From Bacteroidales bacterium (GTDB lineage: Bacteria > Bacteroidota > Bacteroidia > Bacteroidales > F082): a DNA stretch of 64,000 nt. The stretch is taken from assembly GCA_024400305.1 (NCBI GenBank), contig JAKSMX010000007.1, positions 41,170-105,169 on the forward strand, in the 5' to 3' direction. The notes under the pieces are model-generated. The model saw nothing but the letters and a program-made list of their open reading frames with translations. It was not told the origin of the DNA and ran no database searches. Position numbers and translations under genes: made by a program. This document shows, in pieces, positions 41,534-50,793 of the stretch (within the stretch, counting starts at the first letter, position 1; every line of letters starts with the position of its first letter).

Positions 41534-41770
41534 TTAAACTTTTTCGACCGATTTTATTTCAGGAAGAACGCTCTTGATGGTTTTCTCGATGCCGTTTTTC
41601 AGCGTCTGCATGCTGTGAGGGCAGTCGCCGCAGGCACCTGTCAGACGCACCATCACGGTCATGTCGTCGGTGAGTTCCACGAACTCCACGCCGCCGCCGT
41701 CAGCCTTGAGGTAAGGCTCTATCTGAACGAGTATGTTCTTGATTTTCTTTATTAAAACTTCTCTTTCCAT
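41534..41770 (-). CDS. NFU-type iron-sulfur cluster carrier (NifU C-terminal domain)
   Basis: 78 aa, only the NFU domain. GDCPHS within TGACGDCPHSMQTLKNGIE carries the C-x-x-C pair that holds a [4Fe-4S] cluster between two subunits; LKADGGGVEFVEL is the conserved first part. It delivers clusters to apo-proteins. Its gene follows the Mrp-type ATPase by 2 bp, so the two cluster-carrier genes form one unit. Confidence 0.92.
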   Translation of the reverse strand: MEREVLIKKIKNILVQIEPYLKADGGGVEFVELTDDMTVMVRLTGACGDCPHSMQTLKNGIEKTIKSVLPEIKSVEKV

Positions 41771-41772
41771 GA

Positions 41773-42804
41773 CTAAAGGATTTCTTGTATGATGTTATTT
41801 GCCAATTTGTTGAATGCTGCCGTGACTGGTGAACACGGGTTGTTGAACGTGTAAGGCTGTCCTGTGTCGCCTGCGTTTGCGACCTTCTCGTCGATCGGGA
41901 TCTGAGCGAGGAACGGGATGTCCAATTCTTTTGCGAACTCACGTCCGTGGCAGTCGCCGTAGATGAAATATTTTTTCTCCGGCATGTCGGACGGCGTGAA
42001 GTAAGCCATGTTCTCGACGAGTCCGAGGATCGGGACGTTGACACCTTTGTGCTTGAACATCATGGCGGCGCGGCGCACGTCGGCGAAGGCCACCTTCTGC
42101 GGCGTCGTCACGATGACGGCCCCGTCGATGTTGTAGTTCTGCGCGATGCAGAGCTGGATGTCGCCCGTTCCCGGAGGCATGTCAACGACCATGAAGTCAA
42201 CCTCGCCCCAGTCGGTGTCGCCCATGAGCTGCGTCAACGCGCTCGACGCCATAGGCCCGCGCCAGATGAGAGGCTGGTTGGAATCGACCATGTTGCCGAT
42301 GCTCATCAGCTTGATGCCGAACTTCTCCACCGGCACCATGATGGCCTTGCCGTCCTTGTCGTAGCATTCCGGCTGCATGCCTTCCGTGCCGAACATAATC
42401 GGCACCGACGGCCCGTAGATGTCAGCGTCGAGCAGACCGACCCTGAAACCCTGCAACGCGAGCGCGATGGCGAGGTTCGCCGAAACCGTCGATTTGCCGA
42501 CACCGCCCTTGCCCGACGCAACGGCGATGATATGATGCACTTTACTGAGGTTGTTCGGAATCTCCTCGACGATGATGTCAACTTTCACGCCTTTGAAGGC
42601 CTCCTCCAAAGCGTTTTTCGCTGAATCAATCAAAAACTGGTTCTTCTCATCACCGAGTTTTTCAAAATAAAGATGGAAACGAATGAGGTCAACACCCACT
42701 TCTATTTCCTTAACCATCTCTAAATCAACGATGTTACTCCCTTTCGGGAAATAAACAACGTTTCTCAAGACTTCAATTACATTTTGTTTTGCTGGTATCA
42801 TCAT
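41773..42804 (-). CDS. Mrp/ApbC-type iron-sulfur cluster carrier ATPase
   Basis: 343 aa. An N-terminal DUF59-like domain (VIEVLRNVVYFPKGSNIVDL) precedes the P-loop domain with the deviant Walker A GKGGVGKST, switch DADIYGPSVPIMFG, and VDMPPGTGD. These proteins bind and transfer Fe-S clusters. The C-x-x-C motif of some Mrp proteins is not seen; only scattered Cys residues are present. A -7 element TATATTTG lies at 42831-42838 on the minus strand, so this is the first gene of a two-gene unit with NFU. Confidence 0.92.
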   Translation of the reverse strand: MMIPAKQNVIEVLRNVVYFPKGSNIVDLEMVKEIEVGVDLIRFHLYFEKLGDEKNQFLIDSAKNALEEAFKGVKVDIIVEEIPNNLSKVHHIIAVASGKGGVGKSTVSANLAIALALQGFRVGLLDADIYGPSVPIMFGTEGMQPECYDKDGKAIMVPVEKFGIKLMSIGNMVDSNQPLIWRGPMASSALTQLMGDTDWGEVDFMVVDMPPGTGDIQLCIAQNYNIDGAVIVTTPQKVAFADVRRAAMMFKHKGVNVPILGLVENMAYFTPSDMPEKKYFIYGDCHGREFAKELDIPFLAQIPIDEKVANAGDTGQPYTFNNPCSPVTAAFNKLANNIIQEIL

Positions 42805-42890
42805 GTAAAAATTAATTCTCTAAAAGGCTGCAAATATACAACTTTTTTCAATATCACAACTTATTAATTAGGCATTTCAAAACACTGTTT

Positions 42891-43667
42891 TCAAGATATG
42901 AAACGCTCGGTCGCCATGATAAAATCATCGGTTGCGTCAACATGAATCCAATGCCCCGACTTCCCGAAAGTAATCATTTCATGGTGCGGGAAATGGTGTT
43001 TCATCGCCGGAATGTCCTTTTCAAGAATGTAATCTGATTCACCGCCTTTTATGAACAAGGTCCTGCCTTCAAAAACACATTGATTGTCAAAGCCCTTGCC
43101 GATTTCGCCAATATTCCTGTAAATCGACTTCAGATACGGTTTCCAGCGGAATCCGTGCTCGTGTGTGTATGACAGGTTTTTCATAAGGAAAAGAAGAGTG
43201 CGTTTGTCGTAATTATATTTCTCAAGCTGTTCCATCACTTCCATCCTTCTCGTAACTTTCTTCAAATCAACGCTTTCCATCGCGGCGATGAAACCGATAT
43301 GTTCCAATGGGTTGTCGAACGCACGCGGACTGATGTCGAGGATTTCGAGCCTGTCAACCATTTCCGGATGCTTGAATGCAAGGGTCATAGCTATTTTCCC
43401 TCCCATGCTGTGACCGACGACACTGCAACGCGTAACATTTTCATTTTCGAGCACTTTCTTGACATCATTTGCCATCACGTTGTAGTTGAACGCTTCCATC
43501 CGCGGCGACATCCCGTGGTTTCGCATGTCGGGGACGATGACGTAGAAACCGCGCTCGGAAAAATGTTTCCCGAAGAAGTCCCAGTTGTCGGAAAGTCCCA
43601 ACAGCCCGTGAAGCACGAGGATCGCGGGGTTCTCAGGATTGCCGTATTTTCTGTAAAAAAGTATCAT
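42891..43667 (-). CDS. Alpha/beta hydrolase (YbfF-like esterase)
   Basis: 258 aa. VLHGLLGLSDNW is the oxyanion-hole region, VVGHSMGGKIAM holds the nucleophile Ser, and SGHWIHVDA the catalytic His. The sequence style is that of the YbfF acyl-CoA/ester hydrolases. The start overlaps the end of dtd by 4 bp, so the two are co-translated. The physiological ester is unknown. Confidence 0.85.
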   Translation of the reverse strand: MILFYRKYGNPENPAILVLHGLLGLSDNWDFFGKHFSERGFYVIVPDMRNHGMSPRMEAFNYNVMANDVKKVLENENVTRCSVVGHSMGGKIAMTLAFKHPEMVDRLEILDISPRAFDNPLEHIGFIAAMESVDLKKVTRRMEVMEQLEKYNYDKRTLLFLMKNLSYTHEHGFRWKPYLKSIYRNIGEIGKGFDNQCVFEGRTLFIKGGESDYILEKDIPAMKHHFPHHEMITFGKSGHWIHVDATDDFIMATERFIS

Positions 43668-44116
43668 TCTTTGTTTTGCGAGTCAATCAGTATTGTCACC
43701 GGGCCGTCGTTGATGAGTTCGACCTGCATGTTCGCGCCGAACTCGCCGCATCTCACCGGAAGCCCTGAAATTTCGGCCAACCGTTTGAGGAACAATTCAT
43801 AAAGCGGGACCGCATGTTCGGGCCGCGCGGCTCGGATGAAGCTCGGCCGGTTGCCTTTCTTCGTCATCGCGTGCAGCGTGAACTGGCTGACGACGAGGAA
43901 CTCGCCGCCGACCTGGTTGATGTCCAAGTTCATCGCCTCGTTCTCATCCTCAAAGATGCGCAGTCTGGTCACTTTCTGGCAGAGCCATTCCACATCTTCC
44001 TGACTATCAGCGTCTTCAACGCCGAGAAGAATCATCAGTCCCTTTCCTATTTCCGACTTAAGAACGCCCCCGATTGTCACCGAAGCGCGTGAAACACGTT
44101 GAATTACAAGTCTCAT
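43664..44116 (-). CDS. dtd: D-aminoacyl-tRNA deacylase
   Basis: 150 aa, full length for DTD. It starts MRLVIQRVSRASVTI and has the SQFTL motif (VVSQFTLHA) and the NDGPVT motif near the end (LINDGPVTILID), which form the proofreading site. It removes D-amino acids mischarged on tRNA. It lies 6 bp after the restriction gene with no visible terminator between them, so it may be read through from the restriction-modification genes. Confidence 0.94.
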   Translation of the reverse strand: MRLVIQRVSRASVTIGGVLKSEIGKGLMILLGVEDADSQEDVEWLCQKVTRLRIFEDENEAMNLDINQVGGEFLVVSQFTLHAMTKKGNRPSFIRAARPEHAVPLYELFLKRLAEISGLPVRCGEFGANMQVELINDGPVTILIDSQNKE

Positions 44117-44122
44117 AATAAA

Positions 44123-44980
44123 TCAAACAGCTAAATCCATTGGCAAATCGCTTATATCTTTCAGTCGTCTGCCTTTTATCAAAATATCAAGCATTTCCAT
44201 TGAGTCTTCTGCTCCCGTAAGTCTAACAGACTCAACAAGTTCGTACAATGCGAAATGATACACACAGTCAATATCACCTGTTCCCAAAGCAAGTGAAGCG
44301 AGACGCGACGGCATCGGTTCGCCAGTCACAACAACTATATGAGGAAGATGGCCTTTGCGATTTCTGATTAAACCGAGAGCTTCAGTCCTACTGTTTTGAG
44401 CCCTGTCAGAACGCATTGTCCATTTTGCGGAGACAGAGGCGTGGAGTATGGGCATGTTATTGATTTTCCTTCGAATATCCGAAAGATTACAAACATTATC
44501 ATCAATGATTATTGTATCGGAATTTATCATCTCGTCTGGTTCCGGATCTCTATAGACCACAATATCAGGCGATACCATGTAATCATTTCCGATAGTCGCG
44601 GCAAGTTTTGAATCATTCTTTGTCAATGAATTCAAATAGTCAAGATGTTCGTATTGCACGAAGCTGGAAGTTTTCATCGAATTTCTATTTCCCAGTTTTT
44701 CAACATGCCACGAACCTGGCCTGAGGCTCTGCAACAACGGGAATGTGGCGTTTAAGAAATTCATGTTCACCTGTTCAAACTTCGCACCGGAAGTCTGGCC
44801 GATGATTTTTTCATGGACATCGGCCACGAGAATGTCGCAGATGCCTTTCGCTATTGATATCGACAATTTAGACGAGCTGTCGGCGTTACTTGGCGTTCCT
44901 TTTTTGTCAATTGAAAGAATCCCTTCAGACAGCAATTCCTTGTGATAGTTCTTTCTTGCTGTTGCTATTATTGCATTCAT
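44123..44980 (-). CDS. Type II restriction endonuclease, NgoMIV family
   Basis: 285 aa from ATG 44980; a TTG two codons earlier is possible. The NgoMIV active-site residues (Glu70, Asp140, Ser185, Lys187, Glu201) line up with Glu69, Asp139 (MVSPDI), Ser184 and Lys186 (SVSAKW) and Glu200 (SRTEAL) here, each one position off. RSDRAQ right after the Lys is the base-contact motif of that family. The predicted target is GCCGGC, by family. The gene overlaps the end of the methyltransferase gene by 56 bp in another frame. GCCGGC is present in the window, for example at 4593-4598, so the host must be protected by methylation. Confidence 0.88.
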   Translation of the reverse strand: MNAIIATARKNYHKELLSEGILSIDKKGTPSNADSSSKLSISIAKGICDILVADVHEKIIGQTSGAKFEQVNMNFLNATFPLLQSLRPGSWHVEKLGNRNSMKTSSFVQYEHLDYLNSLTKNDSKLAATIGNDYMVSPDIVVYRDPEPDEMINSDTIIIDDNVCNLSDIRRKINNMPILHASVSAKWTMRSDRAQNSRTEALGLIRNRKGHLPHIVVVTGEPMPSRLASLALGTGDIDCVYHFALYELVESVRLTGAEDSMEMLDILIKGRRLKDISDLPMDLAV

Positions 44981-45920
44981 AATCAAGAGTTTTTAAAATT
45001 TGTAATCCGATTTTCATTGCCACCGGCGGAGGGAAAGCATTTCCGATCATTCTGCATGCAGCTGTTTTCTTCTCTCCAAAATTCCATTCGTCGGGAAATC
45101 CCTGTATCCTTGCGAGCATCCTCGGTGTCAGTTTAGGCATACCTTCAAATTCAGCATTCGGAGCTTCATTCGCAACGCTTGTGCCATCAACACCCAATTC
45201 AGCCCAGGTTTTTCTGGCCCGGGTCGGACCGAGGTCTGGACCACCATGCTTTTTGCTGCCTCCGACAACAGTCGGCGCAATCTTGTCAGCATTTTTCCGC
45301 CATGCCTGCGCACCTTTCCAGCCTTTTGCAGCCATCAAATCATATAACGCCTCACCGACTGTAGGCTTCTGTTTGAAAACATCAACACAAGGGAACTCAA
45401 AAACATCATTGAAATCTTTTCTTATCCCAACGATTACTACCCTCGGCCTTGACTGCGGCACACCGAAATCACATGCGTTGAGCAGCTGTATATGAGTACT
45501 ATATCCAAGATTATCAAGCTTTTTCAAAATGGAATAACGGTACAAAGCAAAACTTGAACCCATCAATCCACGAACATTTTCTATCATGACCGCCTTCGGT
45601 CTTATCTCATCAACAAGCCGGAGCATCTGCGGGAACAAATCTCTCTCATCATCTGCACCAAGCTGTTTGCCTGCAATACTGAAAGGCGGACATGGCACAC
45701 CGCCAGCAAGCAAATCAATTTTACCTTTGTAAGCATTACCATCAAAATCATGAACATCGCCACATATCACATTCCAACCAGGACGGTTCCTTTTCAGACA
45801 TGAACAATAATCCCTTTCATATTCGACCAATGCAACATGGTCAAAACCAGCCTGTTCAAGCCCCAAAGCCTGACCGCCGGCACCTGCACAAATCTCAAGG
45901 CAATTATATCTCTTTTTCAT
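44925..45920 (-). CDS. DNA (cytosine-5) methyltransferase, partner of the NgoMIV-type enzyme
   Basis: 331 aa from ATG 45920 (MKKRYNCLEICAGAGGQALG). Motif I is CAGAGGQALGL, motif IV is GGVPCPPFS with catalytic Cys77, ENV is in AVMIENVRGL, and motif VIII is QSRPRVVIVG; the target-recognition region lies around 190-275, and GNAFPPPVA is motif X. The upstream -7 element TAATTTTG overlaps the longer frame to 45968, which supports this start. With the endonuclease it forms a complete type II system inserted between housekeeping genes. Confidence 0.93.
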   Translation of the reverse strand: MKKRYNCLEICAGAGGQALGLEQAGFDHVALVEYERDYCSCLKRNRPGWNVICGDVHDFDGNAYKGKIDLLAGGVPCPPFSIAGKQLGADDERDLFPQMLRLVDEIRPKAVMIENVRGLMGSSFALYRYSILKKLDNLGYSTHIQLLNACDFGVPQSRPRVVIVGIRKDFNDVFEFPCVDVFKQKPTVGEALYDLMAAKGWKGAQAWRKNADKIAPTVVGGSKKHGGPDLGPTRARKTWAELGVDGTSVANEAPNAEFEGMPKLTPRMLARIQGFPDEWNFGEKKTAACRMIGNAFPPPVAMKIGLQILKTLDYECNNSNSKKELSQGIAV

Positions 45921-46026
45921 AGCTTGCAAAATTACTCTTTTTTCCGATTTCAGAGACTCCTGCGGCAAGATTAATTTTTATTTTCAAATAATGAAAGGAA
46001 AATCGCACGGCAATCACTTTTCTTTG

Positions 46027-46034
46027 TAATTTTG
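46027..46034 (+). promoter_or_regulatory. Bacteroidetes -7 element for rbfA
   Basis: TAATTTTG fits TAnnTTTG and ends 8 bases before the rbfA ATG, so the leader would be very short. Confidence 0.45.
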
Positions 46035-46042
46035 CATCCATT

Positions 46043-46384
46043 ATGGAGACAAAAAGACAACAGAAAATTTCCAAGCTGATCCAGAAGGAACTTGGTGAGA
46101 TATTTCAGAGAGATATCAAGACGAATGGCAACGTAATGATCACAGTGACAAAGGTCAACGTCACTTCCGACATGTCGTACGCCCGCATTCACCTGAGCAT
46201 TTTCGGCCCGTCGCACGAGGCGAAAGCCAACGTCGTGAAAGAGGTCAACGAGATGAGCCGCTACCTGCGCGGACTCCTCGGCGGACGTGTCGGGAAACAA
46301 CTGCGCATCATTCCCGAACTACAGTTCTTCGAGGACGACTCGCTCGACTACATCGAAAACATCGACAACCTGCTTAGGAGTTGA
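46043..46384 (+). CDS. rbfA: Ribosome-binding factor A
   Basis: 113 aa with the KH-like fold landmarks: QQKISKLIQKELGEIFQRDI, VTKVNVTSDMSYARIHLSIF, YLRGLLGGRVGKQLRIIPEL, and the final FFEDDSLDYIENIDNLL. It helps mature the 5' end of 16S rRNA in the small subunit. It is followed by the LolCE-like permease gene on the same strand. Confidence 0.92.
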   Translation: METKRQQKISKLIQKELGEIFQRDIKTNGNVMITVTKVNVTSDMSYARIHLSIFGPSHEAKANVVKEVNEMSRYLRGLLGGRVGKQLRIIPELQFFEDDSLDYIENIDNLLRS

Positions 46385-46418
46385 AAGTTTGAAAGTTATA
46401 AAGTGTGGAGGGTTGAGA

Positions 46419-47648
46419 GTGAAGTTACCACTTTTCATAGCGCAACGTTATCTTCTCGCGAAGAAAAGCCACAACCTCATCAACATAATCACCTGGATTT
46501 CAATAGTGAGTGTCGGCGTGGCGGCTTTCGCCATGATTTTCGTGCTGTCGGTGTTCAACGGCTTCAACGCGGTCATCTCCGACTCCATCCACAAGCTCTC
46601 GCCCGACCTGCGCATCACCGCAACGGAAGGCAAGACCGTGAACCTCAAGGACTTCCCTTTCGACAAGATAAAAAACGTGAATAACGTTGACTTCGTGCTT
46701 CCCACGATCACCGAAGATGCGCTTTTCCGTAACGCCGACAAGCAACAGATCGGGCAGATAAAAGGCGTGCCTGACGACTATGAAAACATCGACCGCATCA
46801 ACGGCTCCGTGGTTGGCGGCAAAGGCCTGCGGCTTCACCGTGAGAAATATGACTTCGCGACACCCGGCTCCGGGATGGCCTATTACCTCGGCATCAACCC
46901 GAACAGACCGTACTCCATGGTGCAGGTGTATGTCCCGCGACGCGGCAACGCTTCGTCATTCAACATCGAGAACAGCTTCAACAACGGACAACTGTTCGTG
47001 AATCAGGTGTTTTCAACACAACAGGAGATTGACGACCAGCTGATTCTCGCGCCTTACCAATGGCTTTCAGACCTGATAGGTTACGACAGCCTTTCGACTG
47101 CCGTGGAGATTTTCGTCTCAAACGGCAAAGAGGCCGCACACAGCCTATCCGCCGTCAAAAAGGAAATACAAAACATTCTCGGCCCCGGTTTCAATGTCGA
47201 TGACCAGTACGAGCAGCAGTCCACATTATATAAAATGATGAAATCGGAGAAACTCGCCGTCTATCTGATACTCACATTCATCTTGATAATGGCGACGTTC
47301 AACGTGGCAGGCTCGCTTTCGATGCTCATCATCGAGAAGAAGAAAGACACTTGCACCCTGCGTGCCATAGGAGCCGACAACACTTTGATACACAACATCT
47401 TCCTCAACGAAGGAACACTCATCGCCGTGGTTGGCGGCATCATCGGACTTATATTAGGAATCATTGCAGTGCTGCTTCAGCAATACGTCGGGATAATACG
47501 CCTCGGCGACGGCACCGGAAACTATATCGTTGACTATTACCCGGTTGCGCTCAAACTCGCCGACATCATCGTGGTGCTTGCGACGATAGCGGTCATTGGC
47601 GGGATAGCGGCATGGGCCACGGTCAAGGTGGCAATGAAAAAATTATGA
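46419..47648 (+). CDS. LolCE/FtsX-type ABC permease starting with GTG
   Basis: 409 aa from GTG 46419 (VKLPLFIAQRYLLAKKSHNL). The start is supported by GGAGGG 6-11 bases upstream. One N-terminal membrane helix (IITWISIVSVGVAAFAMIFV), a periplasmic domain, then three helices (AVYLILTFILIMATFNVAGS ... EGTLIAVVGGIIGLILGIIA ... ADIIVVLATIAVIGGIAAWA). This is the single-FtsX plan of LolC/LolE, which release lipoproteins from the inner membrane. No ATPase is adjacent. Its stop is one base from the convergent rsmA stop. Confidence 0.82.
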   Translation: MKLPLFIAQRYLLAKKSHNLINIITWISIVSVGVAAFAMIFVLSVFNGFNAVISDSIHKLSPDLRITATEGKTVNLKDFPFDKIKNVNNVDFVLPTITEDALFRNADKQQIGQIKGVPDDYENIDRINGSVVGGKGLRLHREKYDFATPGSGMAYYLGINPNRPYSMVQVYVPRRGNASSFNIENSFNNGQLFVNQVFSTQQEIDDQLILAPYQWLSDLIGYDSLSTAVEIFVSNGKEAAHSLSAVKKEIQNILGPGFNVDDQYEQQSTLYKMMKSEKLAVYLILTFILIMATFNVAGSLSMLIIEKKKDTCTLRAIGADNTLIHNIFLNEGTLIAVVGGIIGLILGIIAVLLQQYVGIIRLGDGTGNYIVDYYPVALKLADIIVVLATIAVIGGIAAWATVKVAMKKL

Positions 47649-47649
47649 T

Positions 47650-48477
47650 TTACCGGTCAACATCCAACATCTTCGTCAACTCCACGAACTCCGCCACCGA
47701 CAGCTGCTCCGGCCTTTTATTAAATATCTCGTTGTCAATCATTTCAGCCGGAATCAATGAACGCAGGGAATTGCGCATCGTCTTGCGCCGCTGGTTGAAA
47801 GCCTGTTTCACAACCGTCACGAAAAGTTTCTCGTCGCAGCCGAGTTCCTTCACGCCGTTGCGCTTGAGCCTTATCACCGCCGACTTCACCTTCGGGGGCG
47901 GGTTGAACACGTTTTCATGAACGGTGAACAGATATTCGATGTCGTAATACGCCTGCAGCAGCACACTCAGGATCCCGTATGTCTTGCTCCCCGGCCCGGC
48001 GGCCAAACGCTCCGCCACCTCCTTCTGTATCATGCCCACCGACTCCGAAACGCAATCACGGTACTTCAAAATCTGGAAGAAAATCTGCGACGAAATGTTA
48101 TACGGGAAATTCCCGATCACCGCAACATCAACGGATGCGGAATCGCCATGCGGTTCTCCTATCTCCTCTTTCTTCGCCAAAGCTGCGATGTCGTATTTCA
48201 GGAAATCACCGAAGACGATATGCCCGTCGAGCATCGGGAACTTCTTCAGCAGATAGTCAACCGACTCGCCGTCAATCTCAACGACTTGAAGTTTTTCTAA
48301 TTGGTTTTCAATGAGATACTGTGTCAGCACGCCCATTCCCGCACCGACTTCAACGATGACACCGTGGTCTTTCGACAAGGCATCGACGATGTTTCTCGCG
48401 ATGTTCTGGTCAACAAGGAAATGCTGCCCCAAGGCTTTCTTGGGTTTCACTGCATTGATTTTTGAATTTTCGCCCAT
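47650..48477 (-). CDS. rsmA: 16S rRNA dimethyladenosine transferase
   Basis: 275 aa. KKALGQHFLVDQNIARNIV is the family start, VEVGAGMGVLTQYL the SAM-binding motif, VIGNFPYNISSQIFF the catalytic N-x-P-Y motif, and FNQRRKTMRNSLRSL the end segment. It dimethylates two adenines of the 16S 3' hairpin. The gene starts 4 bp after the TPR gene stop on the same strand. Confidence 0.94.
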   Translation of the reverse strand: MGENSKINAVKPKKALGQHFLVDQNIARNIVDALSKDHGVIVEVGAGMGVLTQYLIENQLEKLQVVEIDGESVDYLLKKFPMLDGHIVFGDFLKYDIAALAKKEEIGEPHGDSASVDVAVIGNFPYNISSQIFFQILKYRDCVSESVGMIQKEVAERLAAGPGSKTYGILSVLLQAYYDIEYLFTVHENVFNPPPKVKSAVIRLKRNGVKELGCDEKLFVTVVKQAFNQRRKTMRNSLRSLIPAEMIDNEIFNKRPEQLSVAEFVELTKMLDVDR

Positions 48478-48481
48478 ATCA

Positions 48482-50326
48482 CTATTTTATTTCGTCACGG
48501 AGACGGCGGTAACTTTTGCGTGCCTGCGCCACATAGACGCTGGCGGTGTAATAATCGAACAATTTTGCGTAACACTCCATCGCATCTTCTTTCTTTCCGA
48601 GCTGATATTCAAGGAGTTGCGCATCTTCCATCAAAGCCTCATCGGCGATATAACTGTCGGCGTAGCCTTCATAAATGCGTTTGTAAAGGCTGTCAGACAG
48701 CTGGTAATCGCCGTTTTCCCTTGCGATTTTCGCCTTTCTGTAAAGCAGGCTCGGCATGCTCACCTCATTGGGATTGTAAGCATTGATTGAGTCAAGCATC
48801 TGATTTGCAAGGTCATAGCGATGTTGATATATGTAATAATCCGCTTTCGCGAGACGTTTCAAAGCAATCGTGTCAAACTCCAGATTGTCGCTTATCGTGA
48901 GTGACAGCGTCATGGCGTCGTTGGCGATGAGCTTTGAGGTGGCGGCCTTCAGTATGTCGAGCGACGCCTGCGCCCACTCGAACTCCCCGATGAAATAACG
49001 GAGCTGCCCGTTTTTAAACCGCGCCTCATGCGCTACCGGCTCGTTTTTCATCGACTTCTCGACCTGCGAATAAAGCAATGTCGCCTCCCACACCTCGTCA
49101 TTGAAAAGATAAATGTCGGCGAGTTCCATCTTCAAAACGGCATTGTCTGCATTAGTGAATCCGAGTTGCAACGCATTGTTTATCAATTCTATCGCCTCAT
49201 CAGACCTGTCAAGCTCGAAAGCGAGGATGTGAGCCTGGATTGTCATCAGCGACTTCGTATATTTATAAAATCCTATTTCCCTGAAAGCCTCGGAGATGTG
49301 TCCCGACAGTTTTTCATAAAACACCTTGTCGTGATTTCCTTCAAGAGTCGCTTTCCGGTATTGCGTCTCCAAAAGCCCCACTTCGGCATCGATATAGAAA
49401 ACGCCCTCCTTCGACTTTGCGGCGACGTATTCATAGCCGTCGATGGCGACATCAAACTGCAGGTTATCAAGCGCAATCTGCGAGATGTAAATGATGTCAC
49501 TCTCGTGGTCGCCCTTGCGCCGGTCGAGTGCTTTCAGCTGCATCATGGCGAGTTCGTAGTCTTTCTGCTGAAGCGAATACCACATCAGAAGTTGCGAAAA
49601 CTCCTCATTTTCAGGCTTTTCCTGCGTGCTTCGCAGAAGCGCCATCCTGATGATGTCGCTGACATTTCCGTTCATGTCGTACATCAGCAGGATGCGGAAC
49701 CTGTTTTTCACATTGTCGTACTGATTCGGATTCTCCTCCAGATAAAGAAGGTAATATTTCACGCAGTTCTCGAAGTCAAGCAGTGAATTATATGTGTAAG
49801 CTTTTTCGGAATAGAAGTTGTAACCGACCTTCGCACTTTGCGCACCTTTGTCGTACAATGTAACCGCTGCTTCGTTGAAAGTTCTGTTTCTCAACAAGTT
49901 AGCGACTTCTGATATTGAATTTTTGTTTTCAGGGACATCTTTTATAATCTTCGCGACATACTTCTCCGACTTCTCGCCTTCGCCGTTTTTCAAGTAAACG
50001 AATGCAAGGTCAACACGCGATTTCCAGGCGTTTGGATTTGTTTTCAAATAATCTTTCAATTTGTCTTTTGCCGTTTCAAAATCATTTTTTTGCAAAAGGC
50101 AGTCAACGAGTTGGTTGAAATACTGCGACCTTTTCGTGTCATTGTAAAGCTGCTGATACAAATCGGCGGCCTTGTCAAATTCCTTGTTGGCGTAAAACTG
50201 GTATGCCAGCCTTTCGTTAGTGGAGTTCGCAGGTATTTGAGCCTCAACGTGATACGACACGAAAAATGACATCACAAAGAGCAATGTCATTATTTTGTCA
50301 TACATTTTATGAGGCAGCCGCATCAT
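48482..50326 (-). CDS. Secreted TPR-repeat protein
   Basis: 614 aa with a signal peptide (KIMTLLFVMSFFVSYHVEAQ). The mature part is a long array of TPR-like helix pairs, for example AYQFYANKEFDKAADLYQQL, FETAKDKLKDYLKTNP and FENCVKYYLLYLEENP. It has no enzyme motif. It overlaps the start region of the lipoprotein gene by 4 bp, so the two are translated together, and the periplasmic pair may work as a complex. Function unknown. Confidence 0.8.
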   Translation of the reverse strand: MMRLPHKMYDKIMTLLFVMSFFVSYHVEAQIPANSTNERLAYQFYANKEFDKAADLYQQLYNDTKRSQYFNQLVDCLLQKNDFETAKDKLKDYLKTNPNAWKSRVDLAFVYLKNGEGEKSEKYVAKIIKDVPENKNSISEVANLLRNRTFNEAAVTLYDKGAQSAKVGYNFYSEKAYTYNSLLDFENCVKYYLLYLEENPNQYDNVKNRFRILLMYDMNGNVSDIIRMALLRSTQEKPENEEFSQLLMWYSLQQKDYELAMMQLKALDRRKGDHESDIIYISQIALDNLQFDVAIDGYEYVAAKSKEGVFYIDAEVGLLETQYRKATLEGNHDKVFYEKLSGHISEAFREIGFYKYTKSLMTIQAHILAFELDRSDEAIELINNALQLGFTNADNAVLKMELADIYLFNDEVWEATLLYSQVEKSMKNEPVAHEARFKNGQLRYFIGEFEWAQASLDILKAATSKLIANDAMTLSLTISDNLEFDTIALKRLAKADYYIYQHRYDLANQMLDSINAYNPNEVSMPSLLYRKAKIARENGDYQLSDSLYKRIYEGYADSYIADEALMEDAQLLEYQLGKKEDAMECYAKLFDYYTASVYVAQARKSYRRLRDEIK

Positions 50327-50793
50327 TTCGCAAGCTCCTTCGCGACTTTTTCCTGTTCGTCGAATTTCTCCTGAAAATACTTCACCTGCGCCTCGATCTT
50401 GTGCAGCGCAGCCTCCTCTTCGGAGATGTATTTCAAAACTTTCTCTTCCGGCAACACGCCTGAAACCAAATCATCTTTGAGGTTGGAAAGCTGTTGTCGC
50501 GAGAAATCGATGTCGCTTTGCATTATCGGATGCATCGTCTCAAACTGTTGCAGATACATCGTCATGAGTTCAATCGCCTCGACGTTCGCAGCGGTTCTCG
50601 AAACTGTGGTGTCGAGCACCTGACATTTACTGACGAGACTGTTAAAATCCTCATTATAAATGACTTCGAGTTGGCTCTCGGCCTTCGTCAGGCGTTTCTG
50701 CATGGAGTCAATCTGTCCTGACGGCGACTTGGATGAGCAAGCCGCCATCAGGAACAGAACTGTTATCGCCAATATTTTACTTAATGATTTCAA
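50323..50793 (-). CDS. Coiled-coil lipoprotein
   Basis: 156 aa. The lipobox LMAACSSKS follows a hydrophobic signal (ILAITVLFLMAAC), so it should be lipid-anchored. The rest is helical and charged (IDSMQKRLTKAESQLEVIYN ... SEEEAALHKIEAQVKYFQEK), a coiled coil. It overlaps serS by 17 bp upstream and the TPR gene by 4 bp downstream, so serS, this gene, the TPR gene and rsmA look like one operon. Confidence 0.8.
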   Translation of the reverse strand: MKSLSKILAITVLFLMAACSSKSPSGQIDSMQKRLTKAESQLEVIYNEDFNSLVSKCQVLDTTVSRTAANVEAIELMTMYLQQFETMHPIMQSDIDFSRQQLSNLKDDLVSGVLPEEKVLKYISEEEAALHKIEAQVKYFQEKFDEQEKVAKELAK

